From assembly GCA_020054065.1 (NCBI GenBank), contig JAGVLX010000070.1, positions 1-41,111 on the forward strand: a DNA stretch of 41,111 nucleotides. The letters are read 5' to 3'. The notes beneath the pieces were generated by a model that saw only the letters and a program-made list of their open reading frames with translations, had not been told where the DNA came from and did not search any database. A program made the translations under genes and the position numbers. This DNA is from Parachlamydiales bacterium. GTDB taxonomy: Bacteria; Chlamydiota; Chlamydiia; Chlamydiales; JAEYWL01. Shown here in pieces: positions 1 to 9,289 of this stretch. Every line of letters begins with the position of its first letter. Position 1 is the first letter of the stretch.

Positions 1-12
1 AAGTTCAACACC

Positions 13-2538
13 ATGTTATTTGATTCCTCCAGTCAAAATCCCGCTGCCGACGAAGATCTCGAAGACTCACTCATGGAGTCTTTGGAAGAAACATCTCTGG
101 TTCCTAAAAAAGGGTCGGTGCCGCCTGATACGCTCCATTTCTTCCCGCTGGTCCGCCGCCCCTATTTTCCGGGAATGGCAGCTCCCTTAATGGTTGAACC
201 AGGCCCCTTTTACGAAGTGTTGAAGCTAGTGGCCAAATCGGATCATAAGTGCATTGGCTTGCTGCTCACCAAACATGAGAACGCCGATGTGTATAAGGTA
301 AATTTTAATGACCTCTACTCAGTCGGGGTTGTCGCGCGCATCTTGCGGATCATTCCCATGGAGGGAGGCGGCGCCCAAGTGATCCTGAATATGGAAAAGC
401 GGGTTAAAGTCTCCCATCCCCTCGGCGGCAAATATTTACGCGCGAAGGTCATTTATCACTCCGACAGTTCCTCGATGACCAAAGAGTTGAAAGCGTATGC
501 GATCAGCATCATTTCCACCATCAAAGAGCTGTTAAAGCTTAATCCGCTCTTCAAAGAAGAGCTGCAAATCTTTTTAGCCCATTCCGACTTTACTGAACCG
601 GGCAAGCTTGCCGACTTTGCTGTCGCATTGACCACCGCCGAACGGAAAGAGTTGCAAGATGTGCTGGAAACCTACGAGGTGGAATTGCGGATCGACAAAG
701 CGTTGATCTTATTGAAAAAAGAACTCGATCTCAGCCGCCTGCAATTCAACCTCAACCAAAAAATGGAAGCAACGATCGCCAAAACGCAAAAAGATTATTT
801 TTTGCGGGAACAGCTCAAGACCATTAAGAAAGAGTTGGGGATCGAACGGGATGATAAAACGGGAGACCGCGAGAAGTTCGAAGAACGGTTGAAGTCGCGT
901 AAAGTTCCAGATGATGTGATGAATGTGATCCGTGATGAGATGGAAAAGCTCGCCTCGCTTGAACCGCAATCCGCCGAATACGCCGTCACACGCGGGTATT
1001 TGGATTGGCTCACGATTATGCCGTGGGGAATGTATAGCCACGAAAACCACGATCTTTCTAAAGCCGAGAAAATTTTAACTCAAGACCACTTCGGCTTAGA
1101 AGACATCAAGCAGCGGATTCTGGAATTTATCGGCGTCGGCAAACTATCCGGTGGCGTCAAAGGCAGCATCATCTGCTTAGTCGGACCCCCTGGCGTGGGA
1201 AAAACGAGCATCGGAAAAAGTATCGCCCGCGCACTCAACCGTAAATTTTACCGGTTTTCGGTTGGCGGGATGCGTGATGAGGCGGAAATCAAAGGACATC
1301 GCCGCACCTACATTGGTGCCATGCCTGGAAAAATGATTCAAGCGCTCAAATTCTGCCAAACGATGAACCCCGTCATCATGCTTGACGAAGTAGACAAAAT
1401 GGGCAGCAGCTATCACGGCGATCCTGCTTCCGCCTTGTTGGAAGTGTTGGATCCGGAACAAAACGTTTCCTTTCTGGACCACTATCTAGATGTACGGTGC
1501 AACCTCTCCGATGTGCTTTTCATCGTGACCGCTAACGTCCTCGATACCATTCCGGAGCCGCTCAAGGACCGGATGGATATTATGCGCTTGTCCGGATACA
1601 TCATGCAGGAAAAAATCGAGATCGCACGCAAATACTTGATTCCCCGCAACCGCAAACAAATGGGATTGAAAGCGACGCAAGTCTCGTTCAGCACCGAAGC
1701 GTTGAGGCAAATGATCAACGGTTATGCCCGTGAGGCCGGAGTACGCGGACTGGAAAATCAAATCAAAAAAATCTTGCGCAAAATCGCCGTCGGCATCGTC
1801 CGCGAACAGCAGCTGCATCGCCGACGACAGCGACGCAGCGGCAAAAAAGGAAAGGCCAAAGAACTGGTCGTCAAACCCTTCAGGCTGACACCGACCAATA
1901 TTCAAGCTTATCTCGGCAAACCGATGTTCAACTCGGACCGTTTCTTCGAAGTGACCCCAGTCGGCGTCTGCATGGGATTGGCGTGGACAGCTTTGGGCGG
2001 CGCGACGTTGTATATCGAAGCGATCAAAGTGACGGGAGAAAAAACCGAAATGAAATTGACCGGACAAGCGGGTCAAGTCATGAAGGAATCTTCCGAAATC
2101 GCTTGGAGCTATCTCCACAGTAACATTCACAAATATGCTCCGGGGTACACCTTTTTCGAAAAAACGCAAGTCCACATCCATATTCCAGAAGGCGCCACCC
2201 CGAAAGACGGACCGTCGGCCGGCGTCACGATGGTCACAGCGCTGCTCTCTTTGCTCACAGACACACCGGTATTGGACAATCTAGCGATGACCGGGGAACT
2301 CACGTTAACCGGAAAAGTGCTTGAGATCGGCGGCGTCAAAGAAAAGCTGGTGGCCGCGCGTCGCTCCGGGGTCAAAACCCTCATTTTCCCCAAAGCCAAC
2401 TTGCGCGATTTTGACGAACTACCCGAAAACATCAAAAAAGGGCTTACGATCCATTTTGTCGAAGATTACGACGAAGTATTTAGAATCGCCTTCCCCGAAT
2501 TAGCCGATGAAACCTTTCAATTTTATAATGAGAGTTAG
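13..2538 (+). CDS. lon: ATP-dependent Lon protease (LonA type)
   Basis: Cytoplasmic ATP-dependent serine protease that degrades misfolded and regulatory proteins as a hexamer. The 841-residue protein has the LonA order: N-terminal substrate domain (about 40-240), coiled coil (about 240-330), AAA+ module with Walker A GPPGVGKTS (Lys397) and Walker B MLDEVDK, then the protease domain with Ser735 in KDGPSAGVTM and Lys776 in GGVKEK, the Ser-Lys dyad. Length is normal for the family. An Arg/Lys-rich stretch (HRRRQRRSGKKGKAK, about 599-613) sits between the AAA+ and protease domains and looks like a local insertion. The next gene starts 2 bp after the stop, so this is probably the head of the cluster running to rnz. 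Lon next to rnz, xerC and an ABC-F gene matches the Chlamydia order. Confidence 0.97.
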   Translation: MLFDSSSQNPAADEDLEDSLMESLEETSLVPKKGSVPPDTLHFFPLVRRPYFPGMAAPLMVEPGPFYEVLKLVAKSDHKCIGLLLTKHENADVYKVNFNDLYSVGVVARILRIIPMEGGGAQVILNMEKRVKVSHPLGGKYLRAKVIYHSDSSSMTKELKAYAISIISTIKELLKLNPLFKEELQIFLAHSDFTEPGKLADFAVALTTAERKELQDVLETYEVELRIDKALILLKKELDLSRLQFNLNQKMEATIAKTQKDYFLREQLKTIKKELGIERDDKTGDREKFEERLKSRKVPDDVMNVIRDEMEKLASLEPQSAEYAVTRGYLDWLTIMPWGMYSHENHDLSKAEKILTQDHFGLEDIKQRILEFIGVGKLSGGVKGSIICLVGPPGVGKTSIGKSIARALNRKFYRFSVGGMRDEAEIKGHRRTYIGAMPGKMIQALKFCQTMNPVIMLDEVDKMGSSYHGDPASALLEVLDPEQNVSFLDHYLDVRCNLSDVLFIVTANVLDTIPEPLKDRMDIMRLSGYIMQEKIEIARKYLIPRNRKQMGLKATQVSFSTEALRQMINGYAREAGVRGLENQIKKILRKIAVGIVREQQLHRRRQRRSGKKGKAKELVVKPFRLTPTNIQAYLGKPMFNSDRFFEVTPVGVCMGLAWTALGGATLYIEAIKVTGEKTEMKLTGQAGQVMKESSEIAWSYLHSNIHKYAPGYTFFEKTQVHIHIPEGATPKDGPSAGVTMVTALLSLLTDTPVLDNLAMTGELTLTGKVLEIGGVKEKLVAARRSGVKTLIFPKANLRDFDELPENIKKGLTIHFVEDYDEVFRIAFPELADETFQFYNES

Positions 2539-2540
2539 CC

Positions 2541-3038
2541 ATGCACACGCACCGCTGGAAAAATAAAATTGTCGATCCCAAGCAGCTGCCCGAAATCGTT
2601 GCCACCCTAAAACGTGCCGGACGAAAAATCGCCACCCTGAATGGGTCATTCGACCTCATGCACGCTGGACATCTCTATATCATTTCAGAAGCAGCAAAAG
2701 TCGCCGATATCCTGATTGTCGCGTTGAATACCGACAAATCCATCCAACAGTATAAAAGCCCCGACCGTCCTATCATCCCGCTTAACTATCGGATGGAGAT
2801 GATGGCCGCCCTAGAATTTGTCGACTACGTGACCTGGTTTGATGAGACCGACCCGCGCAAATTCTTGGAAGCGATCAAACCCGACATTCATGTGAATGGG
2901 GCCGAATATGGACAACACTGCATCGAAGCCGATACCGTGAAAGCAAACGGCGGCGCACTTCATCTCGTCGACCGCATTCCCGGACTGTCTACCAGTGAAG
3001 TCTTGACCAAGATCGCGCAACTTAAATCCAGAGATTGA
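2541..3038 (+). CDS. HldE C-terminal-type nucleotidyltransferase (ADP-heptose synthase)
   Basis: Stand-alone cytidylyltransferase-fold protein of 165 residues resembling the C-terminal half of HldE (RfaE domain II), which adenylylates heptose-1-phosphate in ADP-heptose synthesis for the LPS inner core. Visible signatures are GSFDLMHAGHL with the HxGH nucleotide-binding motif near residue 40, NTDKSIQQYKSPDRP, the NGAEYG segment and the C-terminal GLSTSEVLTKI. The family often has GCFDLLHAGH, so Ser replaces Cys here. No kinase half is attached. It starts 2 bp after lon and is probably co-transcribed. The substrate could be another sugar phosphate, since isolated members of this fold vary; the family call is firm and the substrate is inferred. 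Confidence 0.85.
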   Translation: MHTHRWKNKIVDPKQLPEIVATLKRAGRKIATLNGSFDLMHAGHLYIISEAAKVADILIVALNTDKSIQQYKSPDRPIIPLNYRMEMMAALEFVDYVTWFDETDPRKFLEAIKPDIHVNGAEYGQHCIEADTVKANGGALHLVDRIPGLSTSEVLTKIAQLKSRD

Positions 3039-3048
3039 GATTGATCCT

Positions 3049-4233
3049 ATGCGCATACTAGGCACATTTGAGACCGAGAAAGCCGGAAAAACGTTTTCTG
3101 CTTTTCTCACCGAAAATAAAATCCCCAATTTATGCGAAATTACCCTCAACCGCGACTGGGACAGCCCCCATTATGGAACACCCATGAGCAAAATTTGGGT
3201 GTACGATGAAGACCTAGTAGAGCAAGCTCAACAACTTTTAGATGAATACCAGAAAGATCCCGACAATCCGCGTTTCATCCCATCGGAAAAAACCCAACCC
3301 CTAATCGCCCCAGAACCCGATACGGAAGAGCAGCCGAAAATCAAATTGGACCTCCCCACCCAAGAGCTCAAAAACAAAGCCGCCAAAGCGTCGATGGGAA
3401 AGATCACGTTTTATCTCATCATGATCTGCATCTGGCTGTTTATCTGGAGCGCTTTTACCTCCCCTGCCGTCTCTTCGATCCCCATCGGATTCCCGCCCAC
3501 CCCCTTAGTTGCCTCGCAGGTGGATAAAGAACTCTTTTACGATTATCCCCACGCCTACGAACTTGTGGACCGGATTGTCAAATTGTTTGGGGTAGAGAAA
3601 CTCTATAATCCTGATGAACTGCCGCGAGAAGGCCGACTCCTCGTAGAAGACTACCTCAACACCCCCTTTTGGCAAGGGTTTTATAAAAAGATTGTCAAGT
3701 TCGTCAAGACCGGCACGCCCGATTTTACGATTAATGCACCCTTGTTTGAAAAAGCGCGCGAAGGGGAGATCTGGCGATTTTGGAGCCCTTGTTTATTGCA
3801 TAGCGACATTTTCCATATCCTGTTCAACATGTTTTGGCTGGCTATCTTAGGAGCCCAATTGGAAACGCGGATGCAGCCGTTCCGATATATCCTTTTCATC
3901 CTCATCACTGGCATCTTCTCCAACACCGCCCAATATTTAATGAGCGGAGCCAACTTCATCGGGATTTCAGGTGTCCTCTGTGCCATGTTGGCGTTTATTT
4001 GGGTCCGGCAAAAAAAAGCGCCTTGGGAAGGATATCAATTGCAGCCGGGCACGATTGGATTAATCACCTTTTTTGTATTAGCGATGGCAGGGATTCAATT
4101 TATTTCATTCATCTCGGAAGCGTATTTTGACAAGGTGTTTACTCCCGGCGTGGCCAATACTGCCCACCTTTCCGGAGCGTTTATCGGCTATCTCTTAGGA
4201 CGGCTTAACTTTTTTTCATGGAAATCGTTGTAG
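3049..4233 (+). CDS. rhomboid-family intramembrane serine protease
   Basis: Polytopic inner-membrane protease of 394 residues that cleaves transmembrane substrates. Residues 1-80 look like the small cytoplasmic ferredoxin-like domain seen in GlpG (it starts RILGTFETEKAGKTFSAFL). One membrane helix follows near 112-130, then a hydrophilic stretch and the rhomboid core: HSDIFHILFNMFWL (the usual H...HxxxNM region), GISG with the presumed nucleophile Ser307, and NTAHLSGAFIGYLLG with the presumed catalytic His373. The domain between the first helix and the core is longer than in E. coli GlpG. It lies 10 bp after the HldE-C gene and 3 bp before the HAM1 gene, in one apparent operon. No substrate can be inferred. 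Confidence 0.9.
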   Translation: MRILGTFETEKAGKTFSAFLTENKIPNLCEITLNRDWDSPHYGTPMSKIWVYDEDLVEQAQQLLDEYQKDPDNPRFIPSEKTQPLIAPEPDTEEQPKIKLDLPTQELKNKAAKASMGKITFYLIMICIWLFIWSAFTSPAVSSIPIGFPPTPLVASQVDKELFYDYPHAYELVDRIVKLFGVEKLYNPDELPREGRLLVEDYLNTPFWQGFYKKIVKFVKTGTPDFTINAPLFEKAREGEIWRFWSPCLLHSDIFHILFNMFWLAILGAQLETRMQPFRYILFILITGIFSNTAQYLMSGANFIGISGVLCAMLAFIWVRQKKAPWEGYQLQPGTIGLITFFVLAMAGIQFISFISEAYFDKVFTPGVANTAHLSGAFIGYLLGRLNFFSWKSL

Positions 4234-4236
4234 AGT

Positions 4237-4794
4237 ATGAAAATCTCCTATGTCACCAGCAATGCCGGAAAATTTGAAGAAGCATGCCATGTGCTGCATG
4301 ATTGGACCCTCGAACAAGTACCGCTCGATCTCCAGGAAATCCAAGGCAGTGCATCTGAGATTGTGGTCGCTAAGGCGTACGAAGCACTCTCCATTTTAAA
4401 ACGTCCGCTGATTGTCGAAGATATCTCGTTCTATCTGCATGCGATCGGAGGACTTCCCGGACCCTACGCCAAAGATTTTTTAACCACGCTCGGCGAACAA
4501 GGAGCCTACGAACTTGTACACAAATACGATGACCACTCCGCCACCTGTGTGTGTTTGGCCGCCTATATTGAACCGGAGCAAGAGCCGGTTGTGTTTAAGG
4601 GAGAAACCCGCGGAACCATTGTCGCACCGCGCGGCAACCTGCGTCATGGAGCGGTGAGCTTTAATTCCATCTTCTTACCTGAGAACTGCACGCATACCTT
4701 CGGGGAGATGAGCATGGAAGAGCACGCCAGATTCTCCATGCGCTACATCGCCTTGATCCAACTAAAAGAATATTTATTGAAGAAACACCCATGA
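4237..4794 (+). CDS. HAM1/RdgB-family non-canonical purine NTP pyrophosphatase
   Basis: House-cleaning enzyme that hydrolyses ITP, dITP and XTP to monophosphates and so keeps deaminated purines out of DNA and RNA. The 185-residue protein opens with [12 protein letters not shown], the family's SNxxK substrate loop, followed by [17 protein letters not shown] (the acidic metal and substrate region), [11 protein letters not shown] and the C-terminal [16 protein letters not shown], equivalent to the SHR region. Spacing and short length suggest the archaeal/eukaryotic ITPA-like branch rather than E. coli RdgB. It follows the rhomboid gene by 3 bp and its last 4 bp overlap the rnz start (ATGA), so translation is probably coupled. 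Confidence 0.88.
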   Translation: MKISYVTSNAGKFEEACHVLHDWTLEQVPLDLQEIQGSASEIVVAKAYEALSILKRPLIVEDISFYLHAIGGLPGPYAKDFLTTLGEQGAYELVHKYDDHSATCVCLAAYIEPEQEPVVFKGETRGTIVAPRGNLRHGAVSFNSIFLPENCTHTFGEMSMEEHARFSMRYIALIQLKEYLLKKHP

Positions 4795-5696
4795 CTGTCC
4801 GTGACCTAACCATTTTAGGCTGTTCCAGCCAACAACCAACACGCTACAGAAACCACAGCGGATATCTTTTGCGCTGGAACGAAGAAGGACTCCTGTTTGA
4901 TCCCGGCGAAGGGACGCAGCGGCAATTTATTTTTGCAAACATCGCCCCCACCTGCATTACGCGGATTTTTGTATCCCATTTTCATGGCGATCATTGCTTA
5001 GGCCTTGGGTCGATCCTAATGCGGCTTAATCTTGACAAGGTGAGCCATCCCATCCATTGCTACTACCCTGCCAGCGGCAAAAAATACTTTGACCGGCTGC
5101 GCTACGGAACCATCTACCACGACACCACCACCGTGATTGAACATCCGATTCACGAACCCGGCGTCATCTGTGATGATGGCAAATTCCGAATTGAAGCGTT
5201 CTATCTGGAGCATGGAGTGGACAACCTGGCTTACCGCATTCAAGAACCGGATACACGGAAATTTGAACGAGAAAAGCTCGATCAATACCGGATTCGGGGT
5301 TCGATGGTCAAAGAGCTGCAAGCGAATGGGCAGATTACCGTCGATGGAGTGACGGTTCACCTATCCGATGTCAGCTGGATCCGCAAAGGGGATGTCTTTT
5401 GTTACGTCTCCGATACACGCTATTGCCAAAACGCAATCGATGCCGCCAAAGATGCGAAGCTCTTTTTGTGCGAAAGCACCTACATCGAAGAGCACAAAGA
5501 TTTGGCCTATGAGCACAATCATTTAACCGCCAAGCAAGCGGCAACCATCGCTAAGCAAGCCAATGCGCAAGAATTGATTTTGACCCATTTTTCGGCGCGC
5601 TATCTGGACAGCAAAGTGTTCGTCGATGAAGCAAAGTCAATCTTCCCGAATGTGCATGCCGCCGAAGATTTCAGGACGTTCCAATTTCCCAGGTAG
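4791..5696 (+). CDS. rnz: ribonuclease Z (tRNase Z, metallo-beta-lactamase fold)
   Basis: Endonuclease that trims the 3' trailer of tRNA precursors. The 301-residue protein carries [13 protein letters not shown] near the N-terminus, the zinc-binding [11 protein letters not shown] motif (HxHxDH, about residues 64-70), a flexible-arm region around 150-180, VSDTRYC with the conserved Asp, [10 protein letters not shown] and LTHFSARY with further metal His ligands. Length fits the short bacterial form. It overlaps the HAM1 gene by 4 bp. In Chlamydia the orthologue (annotated AtsA, CT346) lies between lon and xerC, as here, but this genome has about 2.5 kb inserted before xerC. The gene ends at a tandem-repeat hairpin. 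Confidence 0.93.
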   Translation: MTVRDLTILGCSSQQPTRYRNHSGYLLRWNEEGLLFDPGEGTQRQFIFANIAPTCITRIFVSHFHGDHCLGLGSILMRLNLDKVSHPIHCYYPASGKKYFDRLRYGTIYHDTTTVIEHPIHEPGVICDDGKFRIEAFYLEHGVDNLAYRIQEPDTRKFEREKLDQYRIRGSMVKELQANGQITVDGVTVHLSDVSWIRKGDVFCYVSDTRYCQNAIDAAKDAKLFLCESTYIEEHKDLAYEHNHLTAKQAATIAKQANAQELILTHFSARYLDSKVFVDEAKSIFPNVHAAEDFRTFQFPR

Positions 5697-5697
5697 G

Positions 5698-5773
5698 ACA
5701 CGACACACGACCAGGACACACACGACCTACAAGACACACAGGACAATTTGTCGTGTTTGTCCTGGTCGTGTTA
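5698..5773. repeat. tandem-repeat hairpin, family A copy 1
   Basis: Imperfect inverted repeat filling the gap between convergent rnz and the WavE gene. A 14-bp perfect stem pairs 5705-5718 with 5758-5771, and the arms are made of a degenerate unit of about 9 bp (TGTCGTGTT, TGTCCTGGT). The loop holds ACAGGACAA (5738-5746) followed by GTCGTG and TTGTCCTG, shared with the copy at 15475-15560. The right arm runs into the TAA stop of the WavE gene. The position fits a bidirectional terminator, although no long T-run follows. Confidence 0.75.
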
Positions 5774-6739
5774 CACGCTCAAAAGCGATCTTAAACGGCG
5801 CAGTTTGCCGCGCAGATACAAATTCCCCTCGAATAGAAGTTCCCGACCAATATCCACAGCAGGCAAAGGGGCTTGTTTGTCACAATATTTCCGGTACAGC
5901 TGATGCCACTGCCGAAAAGTGTAAAACTCTTTAAAGGAAGGCGCGTGGTGAACGAAATGGCGGTATTTTTCCAAACGTACTCCTGACTGCCAGTCGTGTA
6001 GTAAGACGAGATTATTGGCTAAACACAACTCAGAAAGGGTGTGCAAGGTCGGCGAGTAATCAGCATGCCACTCAAAAGGAATCGTTTGAAATTTATTAAA
6101 ACATCCCAGCCATACGAGCTGTTCAGCAAAATAACGAAAATCCCACTCTGGATGTTTGGTGCGATCCGGATGGGGTCGATGAACAAACCAGTGGGTGTAC
6201 TCAGGCTCCGGAACCAGCGGACGATCCCACACGTAATGCACATCCTCAGTCAACCCAAACTGCCACCAATCGCTAAAATTAAATAAGGCAGCAATCGGAA
6301 ACACATTGTTCCTTGAATAGACCATTCCCGTCAGCACACGCGCTTTAAACACTTTCCACGAACAACTGCGTACCGGAAATTGATGGAAATAATGTAAAAA
6401 TCGGGCAGACTCAATATGTGCATCCGCACGCAATTTTAAGGCATATGGGCGGCTTGCCTTTTTGATTCCTTCCTGGCTAGAGACAATCTGACGGTTCGTA
6501 TTGTTGATCCTGCTCCCATCTAGATATGGGACCCCGCCAGGATCTTCACTAAAAACAACGTGATCTACCTTCAAATCTTCAACTGGCTGACCGCTCCAGG
6601 TGGAAAGAATGATCTCCGCCCCTGGCAAGTGTTTTCGAACCGATTCAATACAGTAGGCTGTGCTGCCGGGTATCGATTGATTCGGATGGGAAACAGCACC
6701 CTGAATCACAACCGAAATATCTTGAACCTTTATCTTCAT
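5771..6739 (-). CDS. WavE-family glycosyltransferase-like protein (copy 1)
   Basis: Probable sugar transferase of the WavE family (known from Vibrio LPS core biosynthesis), 322 residues, cytoplasmic or membrane-associated. Visible features are VQDISVVIQGAV at the N-terminus, GAEIILSTWSGQ, the acidic DEGP-like stretch FSEDPGG, NNTNRQIVSSQEG, LKLRADAHIES (putative DxD-type site) and LVLLHDWQSGVRLEKYR. The start at 6739 is chosen because MKIKVQDISVVIQG aligns with the N-terminus of the neighbouring paralogue; upstream in-frame codons would overlap that gene. The two genes are divergent with 90 bp between the starts. Acceptor and sugar donor are unknown; a role in surface glycan or LPS assembly is inferred. 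Confidence 0.82.
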   Translation of the reverse strand: MKIKVQDISVVIQGAVSHPNQSIPGSTAYCIESVRKHLPGAEIILSTWSGQPVEDLKVDHVVFSEDPGGVPYLDGSRINNTNRQIVSSQEGIKKASRPYALKLRADAHIESARFLHYFHQFPVRSCSWKVFKARVLTGMVYSRNNVFPIAALFNFSDWWQFGLTEDVHYVWDRPLVPEPEYTHWFVHRPHPDRTKHPEWDFRYFAEQLVWLGCFNKFQTIPFEWHADYSPTLHTLSELCLANNLVLLHDWQSGVRLEKYRHFVHHAPSFKEFYTFRQWHQLYRKYCDKQAPLPAVDIGRELLFEGNLYLRGKLRRLRSLLSV

Positions 6740-6829
6740 AAAGAGTGCTTTAATAGAGCAACGAACCTTTTTTTGAAAGTCAATTCCTGACCTTGACAAC
6801 GAATCCGGGCTTTCCCTACCCTTAACAAT

Positions 6830-7774
6830 ATGCAAATTAAACCTTCTGACATTTCGGTGGTGATACAAGGCAGGGTCGAGCCAATCGCCACTAAGCGGTG
6901 CGTCGATTCGATACGCAACATTCTCCCTCACGCTGAAATCATCCTTTCCACCTGGAAAAATCAACCAATCCCCGCCTTAGCGTATGACGTGTTAGTAGAA
7001 AACGATGATCCAGGCGCAACCGAGTGGCATCAATCTACAGCTCGCAACAATACTAATCGCCAAATCGTCTCCACGAAAAACGGAATTGCCAGATCCAGCC
7101 TTCCCTATGTTCTTAAAATCCGGTCGGACGCCCATTTAGAATCAGCCAATTTCCTCAACTACTTCGGCCGCTATCCAAAACGGCATCCGGAATGGTCGGT
7201 TCTCAAACAAAAGGTCATAGCTAGCACCTTATTTTCGGGACACCCGCATCACTCCCCCTTCACCTTGTTCTGCCCAAGCGATTGGTTTCATTTTGGGTTG
7301 AGAGAAGATGTGCAAGCAATTTGGGACCTGCCTTTATATCCGGAACCAGAGACAACAACCTGGTTCGTAAACCGTTCACGTCCCAGTCCCGATCTGAATC
7401 CTCATTCATTCTCACGCTATCATCCAGAACAGATGATCTGGCTCGGGTGCTTGCGCAAATTCAAACCAATCCCCATGGAACACCATGCCGACAACTCACC
7501 CGAAAAATTGCTTTGGTCGGAACAAGCGTTAGCCGGAAATTTAATTCTGCTCCATCCTTGGCAGGCTGGCATCCGCATGCAAAAATATCAAGAGCTGGAA
7601 CAAACCGGAGATGGCAGAAAAGATCTCTACTCCCATCGCGATTGGTTTGAGCTGTATAAGCAGCACTGCGATCCCAAAGCCAGTTACGTGCAAACAACCC
7701 CATGGGTTGATCAACTTAAAGGTCCTTTAAAACGTTTGTCCGCAAAAATACGCTTGAAGTGGAAGGCTTTGTGA
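6830..7774 (+). CDS. WavE-family glycosyltransferase-like protein (copy 2)
   Basis: Divergent paralogue of the gene at 5771-6739, 314 residues. Shared blocks include DISVVIQGRV, HAEIILSTWKNQP, NNTNRQIVSTKNG, LKIRSDAHLES, EQMIWLGCLRKF, HHADNSPE and LILLHPWQAGIRMQKYQ. A head-to-head pair suggests local duplication with inversion. A TTGACA hexamer at 6793-6798 lies upstream, but no good -10 box goes with it. The stop codon overlaps a GTG start of the cyclase-like gene (GTGA), so the two are likely co-translated. As with the paralogue, the family is clear and the exact sugar or acceptor is not. An LPS or surface polysaccharide role is inferred from WavE. Confidence 0.82.
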   Translation: MQIKPSDISVVIQGRVEPIATKRCVDSIRNILPHAEIILSTWKNQPIPALAYDVLVENDDPGATEWHQSTARNNTNRQIVSTKNGIARSSLPYVLKIRSDAHLESANFLNYFGRYPKRHPEWSVLKQKVIASTLFSGHPHHSPFTLFCPSDWFHFGLREDVQAIWDLPLYPEPETTTWFVNRSRPSPDLNPHSFSRYHPEQMIWLGCLRKFKPIPMEHHADNSPEKLLWSEQALAGNLILLHPWQAGIRMQKYQELEQTGDGRKDLYSHRDWFELYKQHCDPKASYVQTTPWVDQLKGPLKRLSAKIRLKWKAL

Positions 7775-8277
7775 ATTTTAAACGCTTCATCGACCTTTCT
7801 GTCCCTATCGAAAACAACACCTATTCGGATCCTCCTCCGCTACTGCCTAAGATTCAGTATATCCATCATACTGAAAGCATCCCGCAAATGACCCAATTTT
7901 TTCCAGGTCTCACACAACAGGATCTTCCCGATGGAGAAGCCTGGTCACTCGAAAATATCACCTTAACCACTCACAGTGGCACTCATTTAGACGCGCCCTA
8001 TCATTATGCCACCACAATGGATCATGGAAAACCCGCCGACGCTTGGAGCTGGGATGCCCCCTTCAAGTGGACCGCCGAACGGTTCGCCAAAGAAAAAGAT
8101 CCCGCCATCATCTGGGAAGGACATAAAGCGGGCAGACAAAAAGGATACTGCCATCTGGAAAAACTGCACAATTTGGAACAGCTGCCTGCTACCGGCTTCA
8201 CTGTCTGCTGCTTCCCAGTCAAGATCAAATCAGCCTCCGCCGGCTGGACGCGCGCAGTCGCTTTGATCAAAAATTGA
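7771..8277 (+). CDS. cyclase/kynurenine-formamidase-like protein with internal deletion
   Basis: Member of the metal-dependent cyclase family (PF04199 type), 168 residues against roughly 240-260 in full relatives. The N-terminal half is intact: FIDLSVPIENNTYS, DLPDGEAWSLENITL and the metal-binding HSGTHLDAPYH (HxGTHxD). The C-terminal part is also recognisable: DAWSWDAPFKWTAERF, IIWEGHKAG, YCHLEKLHNLEQLP and CFPVKIKSASAGWTRAVA. The central 65-70 residues normally between them are missing, with an in-frame join near 8034-8041 (HGKPA to DAWSW). GTG at 7771 is chosen because GGAAGG lies 4 bp upstream and it overlaps the preceding stop; GTG 7759 is an alternative. The product may be inactive or an early-stage pseudogene. 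Confidence 0.72.
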   Translation: MNFKRFIDLSVPIENNTYSDPPPLLPKIQYIHHTESIPQMTQFFPGLTQQDLPDGEAWSLENITLTTHSGTHLDAPYHYATTMDHGKPADAWSWDAPFKWTAERFAKEKDPAIIWEGHKAGRQKGYCHLEKLHNLEQLPATGFTVCCFPVKIKSASAGWTRAVALIKN

Positions 8278-8299
8278 TTTTGTTTTATAAGATGAGCGT

Positions 8300-9277
8300 A
8301 TGTTTCATCACACAGTGCAAAAATTTCTGGATCACCTGCGGATTGTGAAAAATTCTTCCGAGCACACGCTCCGCAATTACGCGATCGACCTCAATTGCTT
8401 TAAAGAGTTCTACGAACAAGAGTATCTGGGGATCACCCAACCAGAAAACAGCACGCCCAAAATCAGCGTCAAACTGATCGATGCGAACGACAAACGGATT
8501 TCGATCAGCACTATCGATAAACGCTCCATCCGGCGATTCTTATCTTTTTTACACGAAAAACAAGATACCAAACGAACCATCGTTCGCCGCTTGGCCACCT
8601 TACGCACCTTTTTCAAATACGCCTGTTCGCAAAAAATCATCGGCATGAATCCAACTGAGGACTTAGAAAATCCCAAATTAGATAAACGAATTCCCTCCAG
8701 CATCAACTACGACCAGGTGAAAAAACTGTTCGAACAGCCTGACACGACTACGTTATTAGGATTTCGAGACCGCACCATCATGGAACTGTTCTATAGTTCC
8801 GGACTGCGGGTCAGCGAACTGGTCGCGCTCAACCGCAATGATCTCTTCCTCGATGAACTCCTCATTAAAGTACGGGGAAAAGGGAAAAAAGAGCGCCTCA
8901 TCCCCCTCACCAAAAATGCAGCGGATTGGATTAAAGCGTATTTGGAGCATCCGGAACGGTATGCCACTATCGATGGACACAATGCTGAAATGGATAAAAA
9001 CGCCCTATTTCTAAATCGGGAAGGGACACGGCTGACGACGCGGTCGGTGGACCGTAAATTTGACAAGTACTTAAAAGACAGTGGGTTAGCTGCAAACGTC
9101 ACTCCGCACACAATTCGGCATACGATTGCCACTCATTGGCTTGAAAATGGAATGGACCTTAAAACCATTCAGGTATTGCTTGGGCATAGCTCCCTGGCAA
9201 CCACAACGATCTACACCCAGGTGTCCCCCAAGCTGAAGAAAGAAGTTTACGACAAAGCGCACCCCAGAGCGAACTAA
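8300..9277 (+). CDS. xerC: tyrosine recombinase XerC-like
   Basis: Site-specific tyrosine recombinase of 325 residues, expected to resolve chromosome dimers at dif with XerD. The N-terminal SAM-like core-binding domain (about 1-115) contains a short hydrophilic insertion (near 45-75) relative to E. coli XerC. The catalytic domain shows YSSGLRVSELVALN (Arg), RGKGKKERLIPL (Lys on the beta-hairpin), HTIRHTIATHWLENG (His and Arg), LGHSSLATTTIYTQV (His and nucleophile Tyr). Its position after rnz and before an ABC-F gene matches Chlamydia CT347, so it is read as the chromosomal recombinase and not as the integrase of a mobile element. XerC versus XerD rests mainly on synteny. Confidence 0.9.
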   Translation: MFHHTVQKFLDHLRIVKNSSEHTLRNYAIDLNCFKEFYEQEYLGITQPENSTPKISVKLIDANDKRISISTIDKRSIRRFLSFLHEKQDTKRTIVRRLATLRTFFKYACSQKIIGMNPTEDLENPKLDKRIPSSINYDQVKKLFEQPDTTTLLGFRDRTIMELFYSSGLRVSELVALNRNDLFLDELLIKVRGKGKKERLIPLTKNAADWIKAYLEHPERYATIDGHNAEMDKNALFLNREGTRLTTRSVDRKFDKYLKDSGLAANVTPHTIRHTIATHWLENGMDLKTIQVLLGHSSLATTTIYTQVSPKLKKEVYDKAHPRAN

Positions 9278-9289
9278 CCTCTTTTTTGG

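Noticed and set aside
8300..9277. Tyrosine recombinase as the integrase of a genomic island covering the neighbouring accessory genes
   Set aside because: It has XerC features and lies in the conserved rnz-xerC-ABC-F order; no attachment-site repeats or tRNA target were seen nearby.
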